In this document: positions 17,537 through 26,237 of the stretch, piece after piece | Position numbering within the stretch: the first letter of the stretch is position 1 | How the letters are laid out: the number at the start of each line of letters is the position of its first letter | Origin: DASRDR01 sp044867785 | Lineage (GTDB): Bacteria; Methylomirabilota; Methylomirabilia; Rokubacteriales; DASRDR01 | Reading direction: 5' to 3' | Assembly (NCBI GenBank): GCA_044867785.1 | Contig: JBIOVM010000004.1 | Coordinates: 1 to 47,280 of the forward strand | Length of the DNA stretch: 47,280 bases | Position numbers and translations under genes: made by a program | The notes under the pieces: model-generated | Seen by the model: only the letters and a program-made list of their open reading frames with translations | What the model was told of the DNA's origin: nothing | Database searches by the model: none

Positions 17537-17848
17537 ATGAGTCTCCCCGATCGTCGCGCTGAGCCGTCGTCGGAGGGTCTGGCACCACCGGGGACCGGGA
17601 CTCCGCCATTGACGTGTCGAGACCTCATCGGACTCCTCCTCGACTACCTGGAGGAGGCGCTGGATCCGGACACAATCGCCGCGTTCGAGCACCACCTCCA
17701 GGACTGCGCGCCCTGCCGGGCCTATCTGAAGACCTACGACCGGAGCCGGCGGCTCGTCGGCGAGGTGAGCGGGGTGGAGATGCCGGAGGAGCTGAAGGAC
17801 CGACTCCGCGAGCTCCTCCTCGGGCGACTCGGCCCCGGCCGGTCGTAG
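17537..17848 (+). CDS. zf-HC2 anti-sigma factor (soluble, short)
   Basis: 103 aa from the ATG following AGGAGG (17522-17527). After a Pro-rich N-terminus it shows CRDLIGLLLDYLEEALDPDT and EHHLQDCAPCRAYLKTY: the H-x3-C-x2-C zinc motif of ZAS anti-sigma factors. No membrane segment follows, so it is a soluble zinc-type anti-sigma that could respond to redox state through its zinc thiols. Likely partner: the ECF sigma factor two genes upstream. Confidence 0.85.
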   Translation: MSLPDRRAEPSSEGLAPPGTGTPPLTCRDLIGLLLDYLEEALDPDTIAAFEHHLQDCAPCRAYLKTYDRSRRLVGEVSGVEMPEELKDRLRELLLGRLGPGRS

Positions 17849-18031
17849 CCCTCCCGCGCGACTTCTCCCCTCCCCACCTACTCTCGGCCGCAGTCGCCCG
17901 GCACCTGACGTCAGTCGAACGCGGGCAGCGTCGCGCCTGGCGCCACCGGCGCGAGCCGAAGAGCCGAACCGTTCAGCGGCCGTCACGTGTCCAACTCCCA
18001 TGCTCCACACCCACGTCGGAGGACATCGCTC

Positions 18032-19138
18032 ATGAAGGCCATTGCCGTCCTGCCCGGGAGAGCGAACAGCGTCCACCTGGCCGACCTGCCCAAGCCCGCC
18101 GTCACCGACGTGCCAGGCGGGCGGGGGGTCCTCGTCAAGGTCCTCCGGGTCGGCGTCGACGGGACCGACAAGGAGATCAACGCCGCCGAGTACGGGGCCG
18201 CGCCTCCCGGCGACGACTTCCTGGTGATCGGCCACGAAGGGTTCGGACAGGTCGAGGCCGTGGGCCCGAACGTGACGGCGGTCCGGCCCGGCGACTACGT
18301 TGTGGCCACCGTGAGGCGGCCCGGGACGAGTCTCTACGATCTGATCGGCACGAACGACATGACCACGGACGACACCTACTTCGAGCGCGGGATCAACCTG
18401 CGTCACGGCTTCCTGACCGAGCACTACGTGGACGACGCGGACTTCATCGTGAAGGTGCCGCGGGGCCTCCGCCAGGTCGGGGTCCTGCTCGAGCCCCTGA
18501 CCGTCGTGGAGAAAGGCATCGCCCAGGCCTACGAGATCCAGCGACGGCTCCGCGTCTGGCGCCCGCGACGGGCGGCCGTCATGGGCGCGGGAACGATCGG
18601 GCTCCTCGCGACGCTGGTGCTGCGCCTGCGCGGTCTCGAGGTCACGACCTTCGGGCTGGCCCGCAAGCCCTTTCTCAACTCTGACCTGATCGAGGCACTC
18701 GGCGCCCGCTACGAGTCGACCGCCGACGTGCCGATCCCCGACGGGGCGAAGAAGTGTGGGCCGTTCGACCTCATCTTCGAGGCCACCGGCTACTCCCCGG
18801 TCGTGTTCGACAGCATGCAGGCGCTCGGCAAGAACGGCGTGCTCGTGCTCTCCAGCGTCACGGGCGGGGACCGCCGGATCGAGGTGCCGGCCGACAAGCT
18901 CAACCTCGAGTTCGTCCTCGGCAACAAGGTCATGGTCGGCACGGTCAACGCGAACCGCGAGTACTTCGAGCTGGGCGTCCGCGACATGGCCCAGGCCGAG
19001 GCCGAGTATGCCCGCTGGCTCGGGCGGCTCCTCACCCACCCCGTGAAGGGCCTCGAGAACTACCGCGAGCTCTTCGACACGCTCACCAGCGCCAAGGGCG
19101 CGATCAAGGTGTTCTGTGACGTCGCCGCGCTCGCGTAG
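18032..19138 (+). CDS. gdh: Zinc-dependent glucose 1-dehydrogenase, archaeal type
   Basis: 368 aa, ATG after GGAGGA (18018-18023). A medium-chain dehydrogenase with N-terminal GroES-like fold, a Rossmann AAVMGAGTIGLLATLV near 184 and the glucose dehydrogenase C-terminal domain (ANREYFELGVRDM). The catalytic zinc region reads VGVDGTDKE (Asp43 in place of the usual Cys) and IGHEG (His68, Glu69). Asp at this place is known in haloarchaeal glucose dehydrogenase. The four-Cys structural zinc lobe is absent. It oxidises glucose to gluconolactone with NAD(P)+, a product the SMP-30 lactonases of this window might hydrolyse. Confidence 0.88.
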   Translation: MKAIAVLPGRANSVHLADLPKPAVTDVPGGRGVLVKVLRVGVDGTDKEINAAEYGAAPPGDDFLVIGHEGFGQVEAVGPNVTAVRPGDYVVATVRRPGTSLYDLIGTNDMTTDDTYFERGINLRHGFLTEHYVDDADFIVKVPRGLRQVGVLLEPLTVVEKGIAQAYEIQRRLRVWRPRRAAVMGAGTIGLLATLVLRLRGLEVTTFGLARKPFLNSDLIEALGARYESTADVPIPDGAKKCGPFDLIFEATGYSPVVFDSMQALGKNGVLVLSSVTGGDRRIEVPADKLNLEFVLGNKVMVGTVNANREYFELGVRDMAQAEAEYARWLGRLLTHPVKGLENYRELFDTLTSAKGAIKVFCDVAALA

Positions 19139-19160
19139 CGCGTCGGGGGAGGGTCCGACC

Positions 19161-21806
19161 ATGACGGCGGAAGACCGACGGCTCGCGGAGACCCAGGCCC
19201 GGACGGCCCACTGGCGGCGCTGGGGGCCCTACCTCTCCGAGCGCCAGTGGGGCACCGTCCGCGAGGACTACTCCCCGCACGGGACCGCCTGGGACTCCTT
19301 CCCGCACGACCACGCGCGCTCCCGGGCCTACCGATGGGGCGAGGACGGGCTCCTCGGCATCTCGGACAACCACCAGCGCCTCTGCTTCGCGCTCGCGCTC
19401 TGGAACGAGAAGGACCCGATCCTGAAGGAGCGGCTCTTCGGCCTCACCGGGTCCGAGGGCAACCACGGCGAGGACGTGAAGGACTACTACTTCTACCTGG
19501 ACTCGACGCCGACCCATGCCTACATGAAGGGCCTCTACAAGTACCCGCAGGCCGAGTTCCCGTACGGGCGGCTGGTCGAAGAGAACCGGCGGCGCGGACG
19601 GCGGGATCCCGAGTTCGAGCTCGTCGACACCGGGATCTTCGAGGAGGATCGCTATTTCGACGTCGTCGCGCAGTACGCGAAGGCGACGCCCAACGATCTC
19701 CTGATTCGCATCACCGTCACCAACCGCGGCCCAGACCCGGCACCGCTCCATCTCCTCCCCACCCTCTGGTGTCGGAATACCTGGGCCTGGGAGGCGGGCG
19801 GAGCGCGACCGCGGCTCCGTCGGGCGCTCGACACGAACGGCGCGGCGTGCATCGCGGTCGAGCATCCGGACCTGGGCGGGTCGTACCGGCTCTACGCCGA
19901 CGGGGCCCCTGAGTGGTTCTTCACCGAGAACGACACCAACCGCCGCCGCCTCTATGGGGTCGAGAACGAGTCCCCGTTCGTCAAGGACGCCTTCCACGAG
20001 GCTGTCGTGCGTGGGGAGTCGGCCGCCGTCAACCCGGCCCAGGAGGGCACGAAGGCGGCCGTCCGCTACCGGATACTGCTCGGTCCGGGCGAGAGCACGG
20101 TCGTGCGGCTGCGCCTCACGGATGGCGAGCTTCGCGGCTCGCCCTTCGGGAAACGCTTCGACGCGCTGGTCGCCCAGCGCCGGGAGGAGGCCGACGAGTT
20201 CTACGCGGAGGTGATCCCGGCGAAGCTCTCGGACGACGCGCGGAGCGTGATGCGCCAGGCCCTCGCCGGAATGCTCTGGTCCAAGCAGTGGTACCACTAC
20301 GACGTCCGCCGCTGGCTCGAGGGCGATCCCGCCCAGCCCGCGCCGCCCCCGGAGCGCCAGGACGGGCGGAACCGCGAGTGGAGCCACCTCTATAACGACG
20401 ACGTCGTCTCGATGCCCGACAAGTGGGAGTACCCGTGGTACGCGGCGTGGGACCTGGCCTTTCACACCATCGCGCTCGCCCTGGTGGATCCGGAGTTTGC
20501 CAAGGAGCAGCTCAAGCTGTTCCTCCGCGAGTGGTACATGCACCCGAACGGCCAGATCCCGGCCTACGAGTGGGCCCTTGGTGACGTGAACCCGCCCGTC
20601 CACGCCTGGGCCGCATGGCGCGTCTACAAGATCGACAAGAAGCGGACGGGCCGGGCCGACCGCCACTTCCTGGAAGGCGTCTTCCACAAGCTCCTGCTGA
20701 ACTTCAACTGGTGGGTCAACCGGAAGGACGCCGAGGGAATGAACGTCTTCCAGGGCGGATTCCTGGGCCTCGACAACATCGGGGTCTTCGACCGCTCGGC
20801 GGCACTCCCCACCGGCGGTCACATCGAGCAATCCGACGGAACGAGCTGGATGGCCATGTTCTCGCTGAACATGCTGGCGATCTCGCTCGAGCTCGCGCGG
20901 GAGAACCCCGCCTACGAAGGCGTGGCCTCCAAGTTCTTCGAGCACTTCGTCCAGATCGCCCACGCCATGGACAAGCGGGCGTGCTCGGAGCTCTCCCTCT
21001 GGGACGACGAGGACGGCTTCTTCTACGACGCCCTCCACCTCCCCGGCGGCGAACACCGGTACATGAAGGTGCGCTCGCTGGTCGGCCTGATCCCCCTCCT
21101 CGCCGTGGAGACGCTGGAGCCGAACGTCGTGGCGAAGCTCCCCGGCTTCAAGCGCCGGATGGAGTGGTTTATCCGGAACCGCCCGGAGTTCCGCGAACAC
21201 CTGGAGGCCATGGAGCAACCAGGCGGCGGGGAACGTCGCCTCCTGTCCATCGTCACGCGGGAGGAGCTTCCCCGTGTGCTGCGGCTCATGCTGGATGAGC
21301 AGGAGTTCCTGTCGCCCCATGGGATCCGCGCGGTTTCCCAGCATCACCGCGATCACCCCTACGTGCTCACGGTCGACGGACGCGAGTATCGCGTCGACTA
21401 CGAGCCGGCCGAGTCGAGCACCGGCCTCTTCGGCGGCAACTCGAACTGGCGCGGCCCGATCTGGTTTCCGATCAACTACCTCCTGATCGAGGCCCTCCAG
21501 AAGTTCGACCACTTCTATGGCCCGGACTTCCAAGTCGAGTACCCGACCGGGTCGGGTTCTCGCGCCACCCTCTGGGACGTGGCGACCGAGCTCTCGCGCC
21601 GCCTGACCCGCATCTTCCTCCGGGGCCCCGACGGGCGGCGGCCGGTCCACGGGGGCGTGCGGACCTTCCAGGAGGATCCCCACTGGCGCGACCTCATCTG
21701 GTTCTACGAGTACTTCCACGGCGACAACGGCGCGGGCATTGGCGCGAGCCACCAGACCGGCTGGACCGGGCTCGTGGCGAAGCTGCTTCAGCAGAGCGGC
21801 GGCTAG
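19161..21806 (+). CDS. MGH1-like (GH63-type) glucosidase
   Basis: 881 aa from the ATG at 19161. The whole protein follows the bacterial GH63/MGH1-like family: HARSRAYRWGEDGLLGISDNHQRLCFALALWN at the N-terminus, a beta-sandwich middle, then an (alpha/alpha)6 barrel with PWYAAWDLAFHTIALALVDP (Asp general acid), GHIEQSDGTSWMAMF and NSNWRGPIWFPINYLLIEAL. Relatives cleave alpha-glucosides, including glucosylglycerate or mannosylglycerate in some members. No signal peptide, so it acts in the cytoplasm. It follows the glucose dehydrogenase by 22 nt, suggesting that released glucose is its substrate. Confidence 0.9.
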   Translation: MTAEDRRLAETQARTAHWRRWGPYLSERQWGTVREDYSPHGTAWDSFPHDHARSRAYRWGEDGLLGISDNHQRLCFALALWNEKDPILKERLFGLTGSEGNHGEDVKDYYFYLDSTPTHAYMKGLYKYPQAEFPYGRLVEENRRRGRRDPEFELVDTGIFEEDRYFDVVAQYAKATPNDLLIRITVTNRGPDPAPLHLLPTLWCRNTWAWEAGGARPRLRRALDTNGAACIAVEHPDLGGSYRLYADGAPEWFFTENDTNRRRLYGVENESPFVKDAFHEAVVRGESAAVNPAQEGTKAAVRYRILLGPGESTVVRLRLTDGELRGSPFGKRFDALVAQRREEADEFYAEVIPAKLSDDARSVMRQALAGMLWSKQWYHYDVRRWLEGDPAQPAPPPERQDGRNREWSHLYNDDVVSMPDKWEYPWYAAWDLAFHTIALALVDPEFAKEQLKLFLREWYMHPNGQIPAYEWALGDVNPPVHAWAAWRVYKIDKKRTGRADRHFLEGVFHKLLLNFNWWVNRKDAEGMNVFQGGFLGLDNIGVFDRSAALPTGGHIEQSDGTSWMAMFSLNMLAISLELARENPAYEGVASKFFEHFVQIAHAMDKRACSELSLWDDEDGFFYDALHLPGGEHRYMKVRSLVGLIPLLAVETLEPNVVAKLPGFKRRMEWFIRNRPEFREHLEAMEQPGGGERRLLSIVTREELPRVLRLMLDEQEFLSPHGIRAVSQHHRDHPYVLTVDGREYRVDYEPAESSTGLFGGNSNWRGPIWFPINYLLIEALQKFDHFYGPDFQVEYPTGSGSRATLWDVATELSRRLTRIFLRGPDGRRPVHGGVRTFQEDPHWRDLIWFYEYFHGDNGAGIGASHQTGWTGLVAKLLQQSGG

Positions 21807-21828
21807 CGTCACGGCCATGGAGACCCGC

Positions 21829-23160
21829 ATGAGTGGCGCGGCGCGTACACGGGTCGTGATCCTCGGAGGCGGCTTCGGGGGCATCTACGCCGCGCTCCGG
21901 CTCGAGAAGGCCCTGGCCCGGGGCGCGGCACTCGAGGTGACGCTCGTCAACCGTGAGAACTTCTTTCTGTTCACGCCGATGCTCCATGAGGTCGCCGCCA
22001 GCGACCTCGACCTCACCGATATCGTCAGTCCGATCCGAACGCTCCTGCGCCGGGTGAAGTTCGTGCAGGGTGAGGTAGAGGCGATCGACCTCGAGGCGCG
22101 CCGGGTGGCCGTGTCGCACGGCGGTGACGCGCACGGCCACGAACTGGACTACGACCATCTGGTCATCGGCCTGGGGGCCATCACGAACTTCTACAACCTG
22201 CCAGGCGTCGAAGAGCGCGCGCTCACCATGAAATCACTGGGCGACGCCATCGCGCTGAGGAACCGCCTCATCGAGTGCCTGGAAGAGGCCGACCCCGAGT
22301 GCTGCCGGGTGAAGGCACCGCTCCTCACGTTCGTCGTCGCCGGCGGCGGCTTCGCGGGGGTCGAGACCGTGGCGGCCGTGAACGACTTCGTGCGGGAGGC
22401 GCTCCGGTTCTACCCGAACCTGACCCAGGCGCAGCTCCGTGTCGTGCTGGTGCACGACGGCCCGGTCATCCTGCCGGAGCTCGGCGAGCGGCTCGGCACC
22501 TACGCCCAGCACAAGCTCACCGAGCGGAAGGTCGACATCCGGGTGAACACGAAGATCGCGGGCATGTCGGAGGCCGGCGTGACGCTCGGCGATGGAACCA
22601 CGATCCCCGCGAAGACGCTCGTGTGGACGGCCGGGACCGCGCCGAACCCCCTGCTGGCGACGCTGCCCTGCCCGAAGGAGCGGGGACGCCTGACCGCCAA
22701 CGCCTTCATGGAAGTGCCCGGCTGGCCCGGTGTGTGGGCACTCGGGGACTCGGCCGTCATCCCGGACCCCCACACGGGGAAGCCCTATCCCCCGACCGCC
22801 CAGCACGCCCTGCGGCAGGGACGGGTGCTGGCGGAGAACATCCTGGCCGCGATCGGCAGGGGGCAGAAGAAGGCGTTCGTGTTCAAGACGATCGGGCTCC
22901 TGGCATCGATCGGCCGGCGGACCGGGGTCGCCCAGATCCTGGGCGTCAACTTCTCGGGGTTCGTCGCGTGGTGGCTGTGGCGGACGATCTACCTGTCCAA
23001 GCTGCCCCGGCTCGAGAAGAAGGTCCGCGTCGCGCTCGACTGGCTGCTGGACGTCGTCTTCTCGAAGGACCTGGTCCAGGTCCGTACGCAGCGCGCCCCG
23101 ACGATGTCGCGGGCCGAGACCGAACCCCGGTCGCCGGCGGCCGTGGGCAGCCGCGCATGA
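21829..23160 (+). CDS. ndh: Type II NADH dehydrogenase (second copy)
   Basis: 443 aa from the ATG with GGAG six nt upstream (an ATG at 21817 is the alternative). FAD motif RVVILGGGFGGIYAALRLE, NADH motif FVVAGGGFAGVETVAAV, WALGDSAVIPD and a Trp-rich membrane anchor (GFVAWWLWRTIYLSKLP). Same family as 8545-9939 but clearly diverged. It should pass electrons from NADH to quinone, recycling NADH produced by the neighbouring glucose dehydrogenase. Its stop overlaps the aquaporin start (ATGA), so the two are translationally coupled. Confidence 0.9.
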   Translation: MSGAARTRVVILGGGFGGIYAALRLEKALARGAALEVTLVNRENFFLFTPMLHEVAASDLDLTDIVSPIRTLLRRVKFVQGEVEAIDLEARRVAVSHGGDAHGHELDYDHLVIGLGAITNFYNLPGVEERALTMKSLGDAIALRNRLIECLEEADPECCRVKAPLLTFVVAGGGFAGVETVAAVNDFVREALRFYPNLTQAQLRVVLVHDGPVILPELGERLGTYAQHKLTERKVDIRVNTKIAGMSEAGVTLGDGTTIPAKTLVWTAGTAPNPLLATLPCPKERGRLTANAFMEVPGWPGVWALGDSAVIPDPHTGKPYPPTAQHALRQGRVLAENILAAIGRGQKKAFVFKTIGLLASIGRRTGVAQILGVNFSGFVAWWLWRTIYLSKLPRLEKKVRVALDWLLDVVFSKDLVQVRTQRAPTMSRAETEPRSPAAVGSRA

Positions 23161-24047
23161 CGGACCAGGTCACCGATCTTCCCGCCACGGTCGGGACGGA
23201 CATGGCCGACCGGCCGGACGTGGCGGCACCCGCCGCCCAGCCCCGGTCCAATGGCGCGCTGGCCGCCCTGCGCCAGCACTGGCCGGAGTACCTGATCGAG
23301 GCCGCCGGTCTTGGCCTATTCATGGTGTCGGCCTGCCTGTTCGCCACCCTGCTCGAGCACCCGAGCTCGCCAATCCGGCAGATGGTGACGAACGCCGGGC
23401 TGCGGCGAATCCCGATGGGGCTCGCGATGGGCGTGACGGCCGTCGCCATCATCTACTCCCCGTGGGGGCAGCGGTCGGGCGCCCATCTGAACCCCGCGCT
23501 GACGCTGACCTTCTGGCGCCTGGGTAAAGTAAGGGCCTGGGATGCGGTCTTCTACGTCGCGGCCCAGTTTGCCGGCGCGGTGAGCGGCGTCGCGGCCGCG
23601 GCGGCGGTGCTTGACCCTCGGCTTGCGGACCCCGCGGTGAGCTACGCGGTAACGGTGCCCGGCGCGGGCGGCGCCGGCGTGGCGTTCACCGCTGAACTCG
23701 CCATCGCGTTCGTCCTGATGATCGTGGTCCTGACCGTGTCCAACCGCCCCCACCTCAACCGGTTCACCGGGCTCTGCGCCGGGGCGCTCGTGGCCAGCTA
23801 CATCGTCCTCGAGGCACCGCTCTCGGGCATGAGTCTGAACCCGGCCCGGACCGTCGGCTCGGCGGTGCACGCCCAGGTGTGGACGGCACTGTGGGTCTAC
23901 GTCACGGCGCCGCTCCTGGGCATGCTCGCCGCGGCCCAGGTCTACGCGGTGACCCGGTGCCTGCACACGGTGCTGTGCGCCAAGCTCCACCACGAGAACC
24001 CACAACGCTGCATCTTCCAGTGCAACTACGGCACGCGCGCCTACTGA
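23157..24047 (+). CDS. Aquaporin/MIP-family channel with Cys-rich tail
   Basis: 296 aa starting in an ATGA overlap with NDH-2. About six membrane segments with the two half-helix NPA boxes GAHLNPALT and GMSLNPARTVGSAV, giving the hourglass fold. An N-terminal cytoplasmic extension of about 45 residues is unusual, as is the C-terminal tail carrying four Cys (C-x5-C-x10-C-x3-C). It conducts water or a small neutral solute such as glycerol or hydrogen peroxide. Its coupling to a respiratory flavoenzyme hints at peroxide or osmotic roles, which is inference. Confidence 0.9.
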   Translation: MTDQVTDLPATVGTDMADRPDVAAPAAQPRSNGALAALRQHWPEYLIEAAGLGLFMVSACLFATLLEHPSSPIRQMVTNAGLRRIPMGLAMGVTAVAIIYSPWGQRSGAHLNPALTLTFWRLGKVRAWDAVFYVAAQFAGAVSGVAAAAAVLDPRLADPAVSYAVTVPGAGGAGVAFTAELAIAFVLMIVVLTVSNRPHLNRFTGLCAGALVASYIVLEAPLSGMSLNPARTVGSAVHAQVWTALWVYVTAPLLGMLAAAQVYAVTRCLHTVLCAKLHHENPQRCIFQCNYGTRAY

Positions 24048-24072
24048 CGGGCAGCGCGCAGGAGGGACGGCC

Positions 24073-24678
24073 ATGCCGACCACGCTACAGACCGAAGCGG
24101 TCACGACCGGATCCGCCCGAAACGGCCACGCGGCGCCCGCGAAAGATCATCCGCGCGCGGGGTGGCTCCGGGCGATGGCGCCCCTCTGGCCCCTCGGGCT
24201 GGCCCGGATCCTCTACGGCTACCTCTGGTGGCAGCAGTCGGGATGGAAGGTGCCGTCCGACGATTTCGGACGGAAGTCCGGCGGGGGGCTCTGGTACTGG
24301 TTCCAGCAGGGAATCCAGCATCCGACCCTGAACGCGTACAAGGACTTCCAGCTCAACGTCGTGATCCCGAACTGGACCTTCTTCGGATGGATGACCTTGA
24401 TCACCGAGACCTTCATCGGCGTCACGCTGATCCTCGGGCTCGGCACCCGGCTGGGGTCCCTCGTGGCCATCGGCATGGCCGCCAACATCACGCTCAGCAT
24501 CCTGAACGTCCCCCACGAGTGGGGCTGGACCTACACGATGCTCATCATGTTCCCCGCGCTCTTCCTCCTGACCGATGCCGGCCGGAGCTTCGGCCTGGAT
24601 GCGTTCCTGGTTCCCCCCATCGACCGGGCCGCCGCGCGGGGCAGCCGGCTCGCGCGGTGGGTCCGCTGGCTCGTCTAG
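24073..24678 (+). CDS. DoxX/DoxD-like membrane protein
   Basis: 201 aa. A polar N-terminus (about 35 residues) is followed by four hydrophobic segments with PLGLARILYGYLWWQQSGWKVP, GWMTLITETFIGVTLILGLGTRLGS and LFLLTDAGRSFGLDAFL, the DoxX/DoxD pattern also seen in the large subunit of archaeal thiosulfate:quinone oxidoreductase. Short distance (25 nt) from the aquaporin gene. Probably a quinone-linked membrane component; the electron donor is unknown. Confidence 0.8.
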   Translation: MPTTLQTEAVTTGSARNGHAAPAKDHPRAGWLRAMAPLWPLGLARILYGYLWWQQSGWKVPSDDFGRKSGGGLWYWFQQGIQHPTLNAYKDFQLNVVIPNWTFFGWMTLITETFIGVTLILGLGTRLGSLVAIGMAANITLSILNVPHEWGWTYTMLIMFPALFLLTDAGRSFGLDAFLVPPIDRAAARGSRLARWVRWLV

Positions 24679-24742
24679 CCCGATGGCCGCGCGAGGCGGA
24701 GCCACACGGGGCGGTCTCCAGCGTGGCTCGGGACGGTGGGTC

Positions 24743-26227
24743 ATGTCGAGGGTCCGCACGTTCACGATCGGCGCGCTGATGGCCGCGGGGGCGATGGGGG
24801 GCTGCGCCGCCGGCCTCTCGCCGGCCCCGGACCTGGGGGGCCTGTACAACCGCGCCGCCCAGAGCGGAGACGCCATTCGCAACCCGGTGATCGTGATCCC
24901 CGGCATCGGGGGCTCGAAGCTCGTGGACCGGGACACCGGCCGGGTGGTCTGGGGGGCCTTCGCCGGCACCTACGCGAACCCGAGCCGGCCGGACGGCGCC
25001 CGGCTCGTGGCGCTCCCCATGGCCGAAGGGCGCCCCCTTCACGACCTCCGTGACGCCGTGGAGGCCCCGGGCGCGCTCGATCGCGTCCGGGTGCGGCTTT
25101 TCGGGCTCCCGATCGAGCCACAGGCCTACCTCTACATCCTGCGGACGCTCGGCGTCGGCGGGTACCGGGACGAGACCCTCGGCCGCATGGGGCAGCTCGA
25201 CTACGGCCCGGGGCATTTCACGTGCTTTCAGTTCCCGTACGACTGGCGGCGCGACAACGCGGAGAACGCGCGACGGCTCCACGAGTTCATTTTGGAGAAG
25301 CGGGCCTACGTGCTCGCCGAGCTCAAGAAGCGCCACGGGATCGATCGGCCCGATCTGAAGTTCGACATCGTCGCCCACTCGATGGGCGGGTTGCTCACCC
25401 GGTACTACCTCCAGTACGGCGCGGCCGACCTGCCGACCGACGGCTCACTCCCGCCGGTCACCTGGGCGGGCGCGGCCCACGTGCACCGCGCGATCCTGAT
25501 CGGGACGCCGAACGCCGGGTCCGCCGACGCCTTGGTCCAGCTCGTCGAGGGGCGGCGGTTCGCCCCCATCCTGCCGCGCTACCAGGCCGCCGTCCTCGGC
25601 ACGATGCCATCGATCTACCAGCTCCTGCCGCGTGCGCGCCATGGCGCCGTCGTCGTGGGCCCCGAGCCGGATGCACCGCCGCTCGACGTCCTTGACCCGG
25701 CGGTCTGGGAGCGGTTCGGCTGGGGGCTGGCCGCCGAGCACGACCCCGTGCTGTCGTGGCTCCTGCCCGACGTCCCCGATCCGGCCGCCCGCCGGCAGAT
25801 CGCCCGGGATCATCTCCGGAAGGTGCTCGCTCGAACGAACCAGTTCCATGCAGCCCTCGATCGCCCGGCGACGCCACCGGCGGGCCTGGACCTCCACCTC
25901 TTCGCGGGCGACGCAAAGCCGACCGCGTCCCGGCTGGCGGTCGACCCGGCGTCGGGCAGAGTCACCGTGCGCGAGCAGGGGCCCGGAGATGGGACCGTGC
26001 TCCGGACCAGCGCGGTGCTGGACGAGCGCGTCGGTCGGCCGTGGACGCCGGGGCTCGCGTCCCCCATCATGTGGAGCAGCATCACCTTCCTCTTTTCGGA
26101 CCATCTGGCGCTGACTCAGGATCTCGGCTTCACCGACAACCTCCTCTTCCGCCTGCTCGACTCCCCACGCCCCGGGCCACCGCTCCGCCGCCCGGACCCA
26201 ACCGTGAGGGGCGGACCCTCCGGGTGA
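24743..26227 (+). CDS. LCAT-like alpha/beta-hydrolase, probable lipoprotein
   Basis: 494 aa. N-terminus has a hydrophobic stretch ending GAMGGC, a weak lipobox. The mature part begins with VIVIPGIGGSKLVDRDTG, typical for lecithin:cholesterol acyltransferase-like lipases, continues with FPYDWRRDN and the nucleophile elbow VAHSMGGLLTRYYL (Ser), and LIGTPNAGS. Late Asp (GDAKPT or GPGDGTV) and His (SDHLAL) complete a plausible triad. It likely hydrolyses or transfers acyl chains at the membrane. Within the long same-strand run; its relation to the sugar genes is unclear. Confidence 0.85.
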   Translation: MSRVRTFTIGALMAAGAMGGCAAGLSPAPDLGGLYNRAAQSGDAIRNPVIVIPGIGGSKLVDRDTGRVVWGAFAGTYANPSRPDGARLVALPMAEGRPLHDLRDAVEAPGALDRVRVRLFGLPIEPQAYLYILRTLGVGGYRDETLGRMGQLDYGPGHFTCFQFPYDWRRDNAENARRLHEFILEKRAYVLAELKKRHGIDRPDLKFDIVAHSMGGLLTRYYLQYGAADLPTDGSLPPVTWAGAAHVHRAILIGTPNAGSADALVQLVEGRRFAPILPRYQAAVLGTMPSIYQLLPRARHGAVVVGPEPDAPPLDVLDPAVWERFGWGLAAEHDPVLSWLLPDVPDPAARRQIARDHLRKVLARTNQFHAALDRPATPPAGLDLHLFAGDAKPTASRLAVDPASGRVTVREQGPGDGTVLRTSAVLDERVGRPWTPGLASPIMWSSITFLFSDHLALTQDLGFTDNLLFRLLDSPRPGPPLRRPDPTVRGGPSG

Positions 26228-26237
26228 GCCGGTCGGC

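Noticed and set aside
19104..21884. 926-codon open frame on the minus strand
   Set aside because: Antisense shadow of the MGH1-like glucosidase, produced by high GC and codon-position bias.
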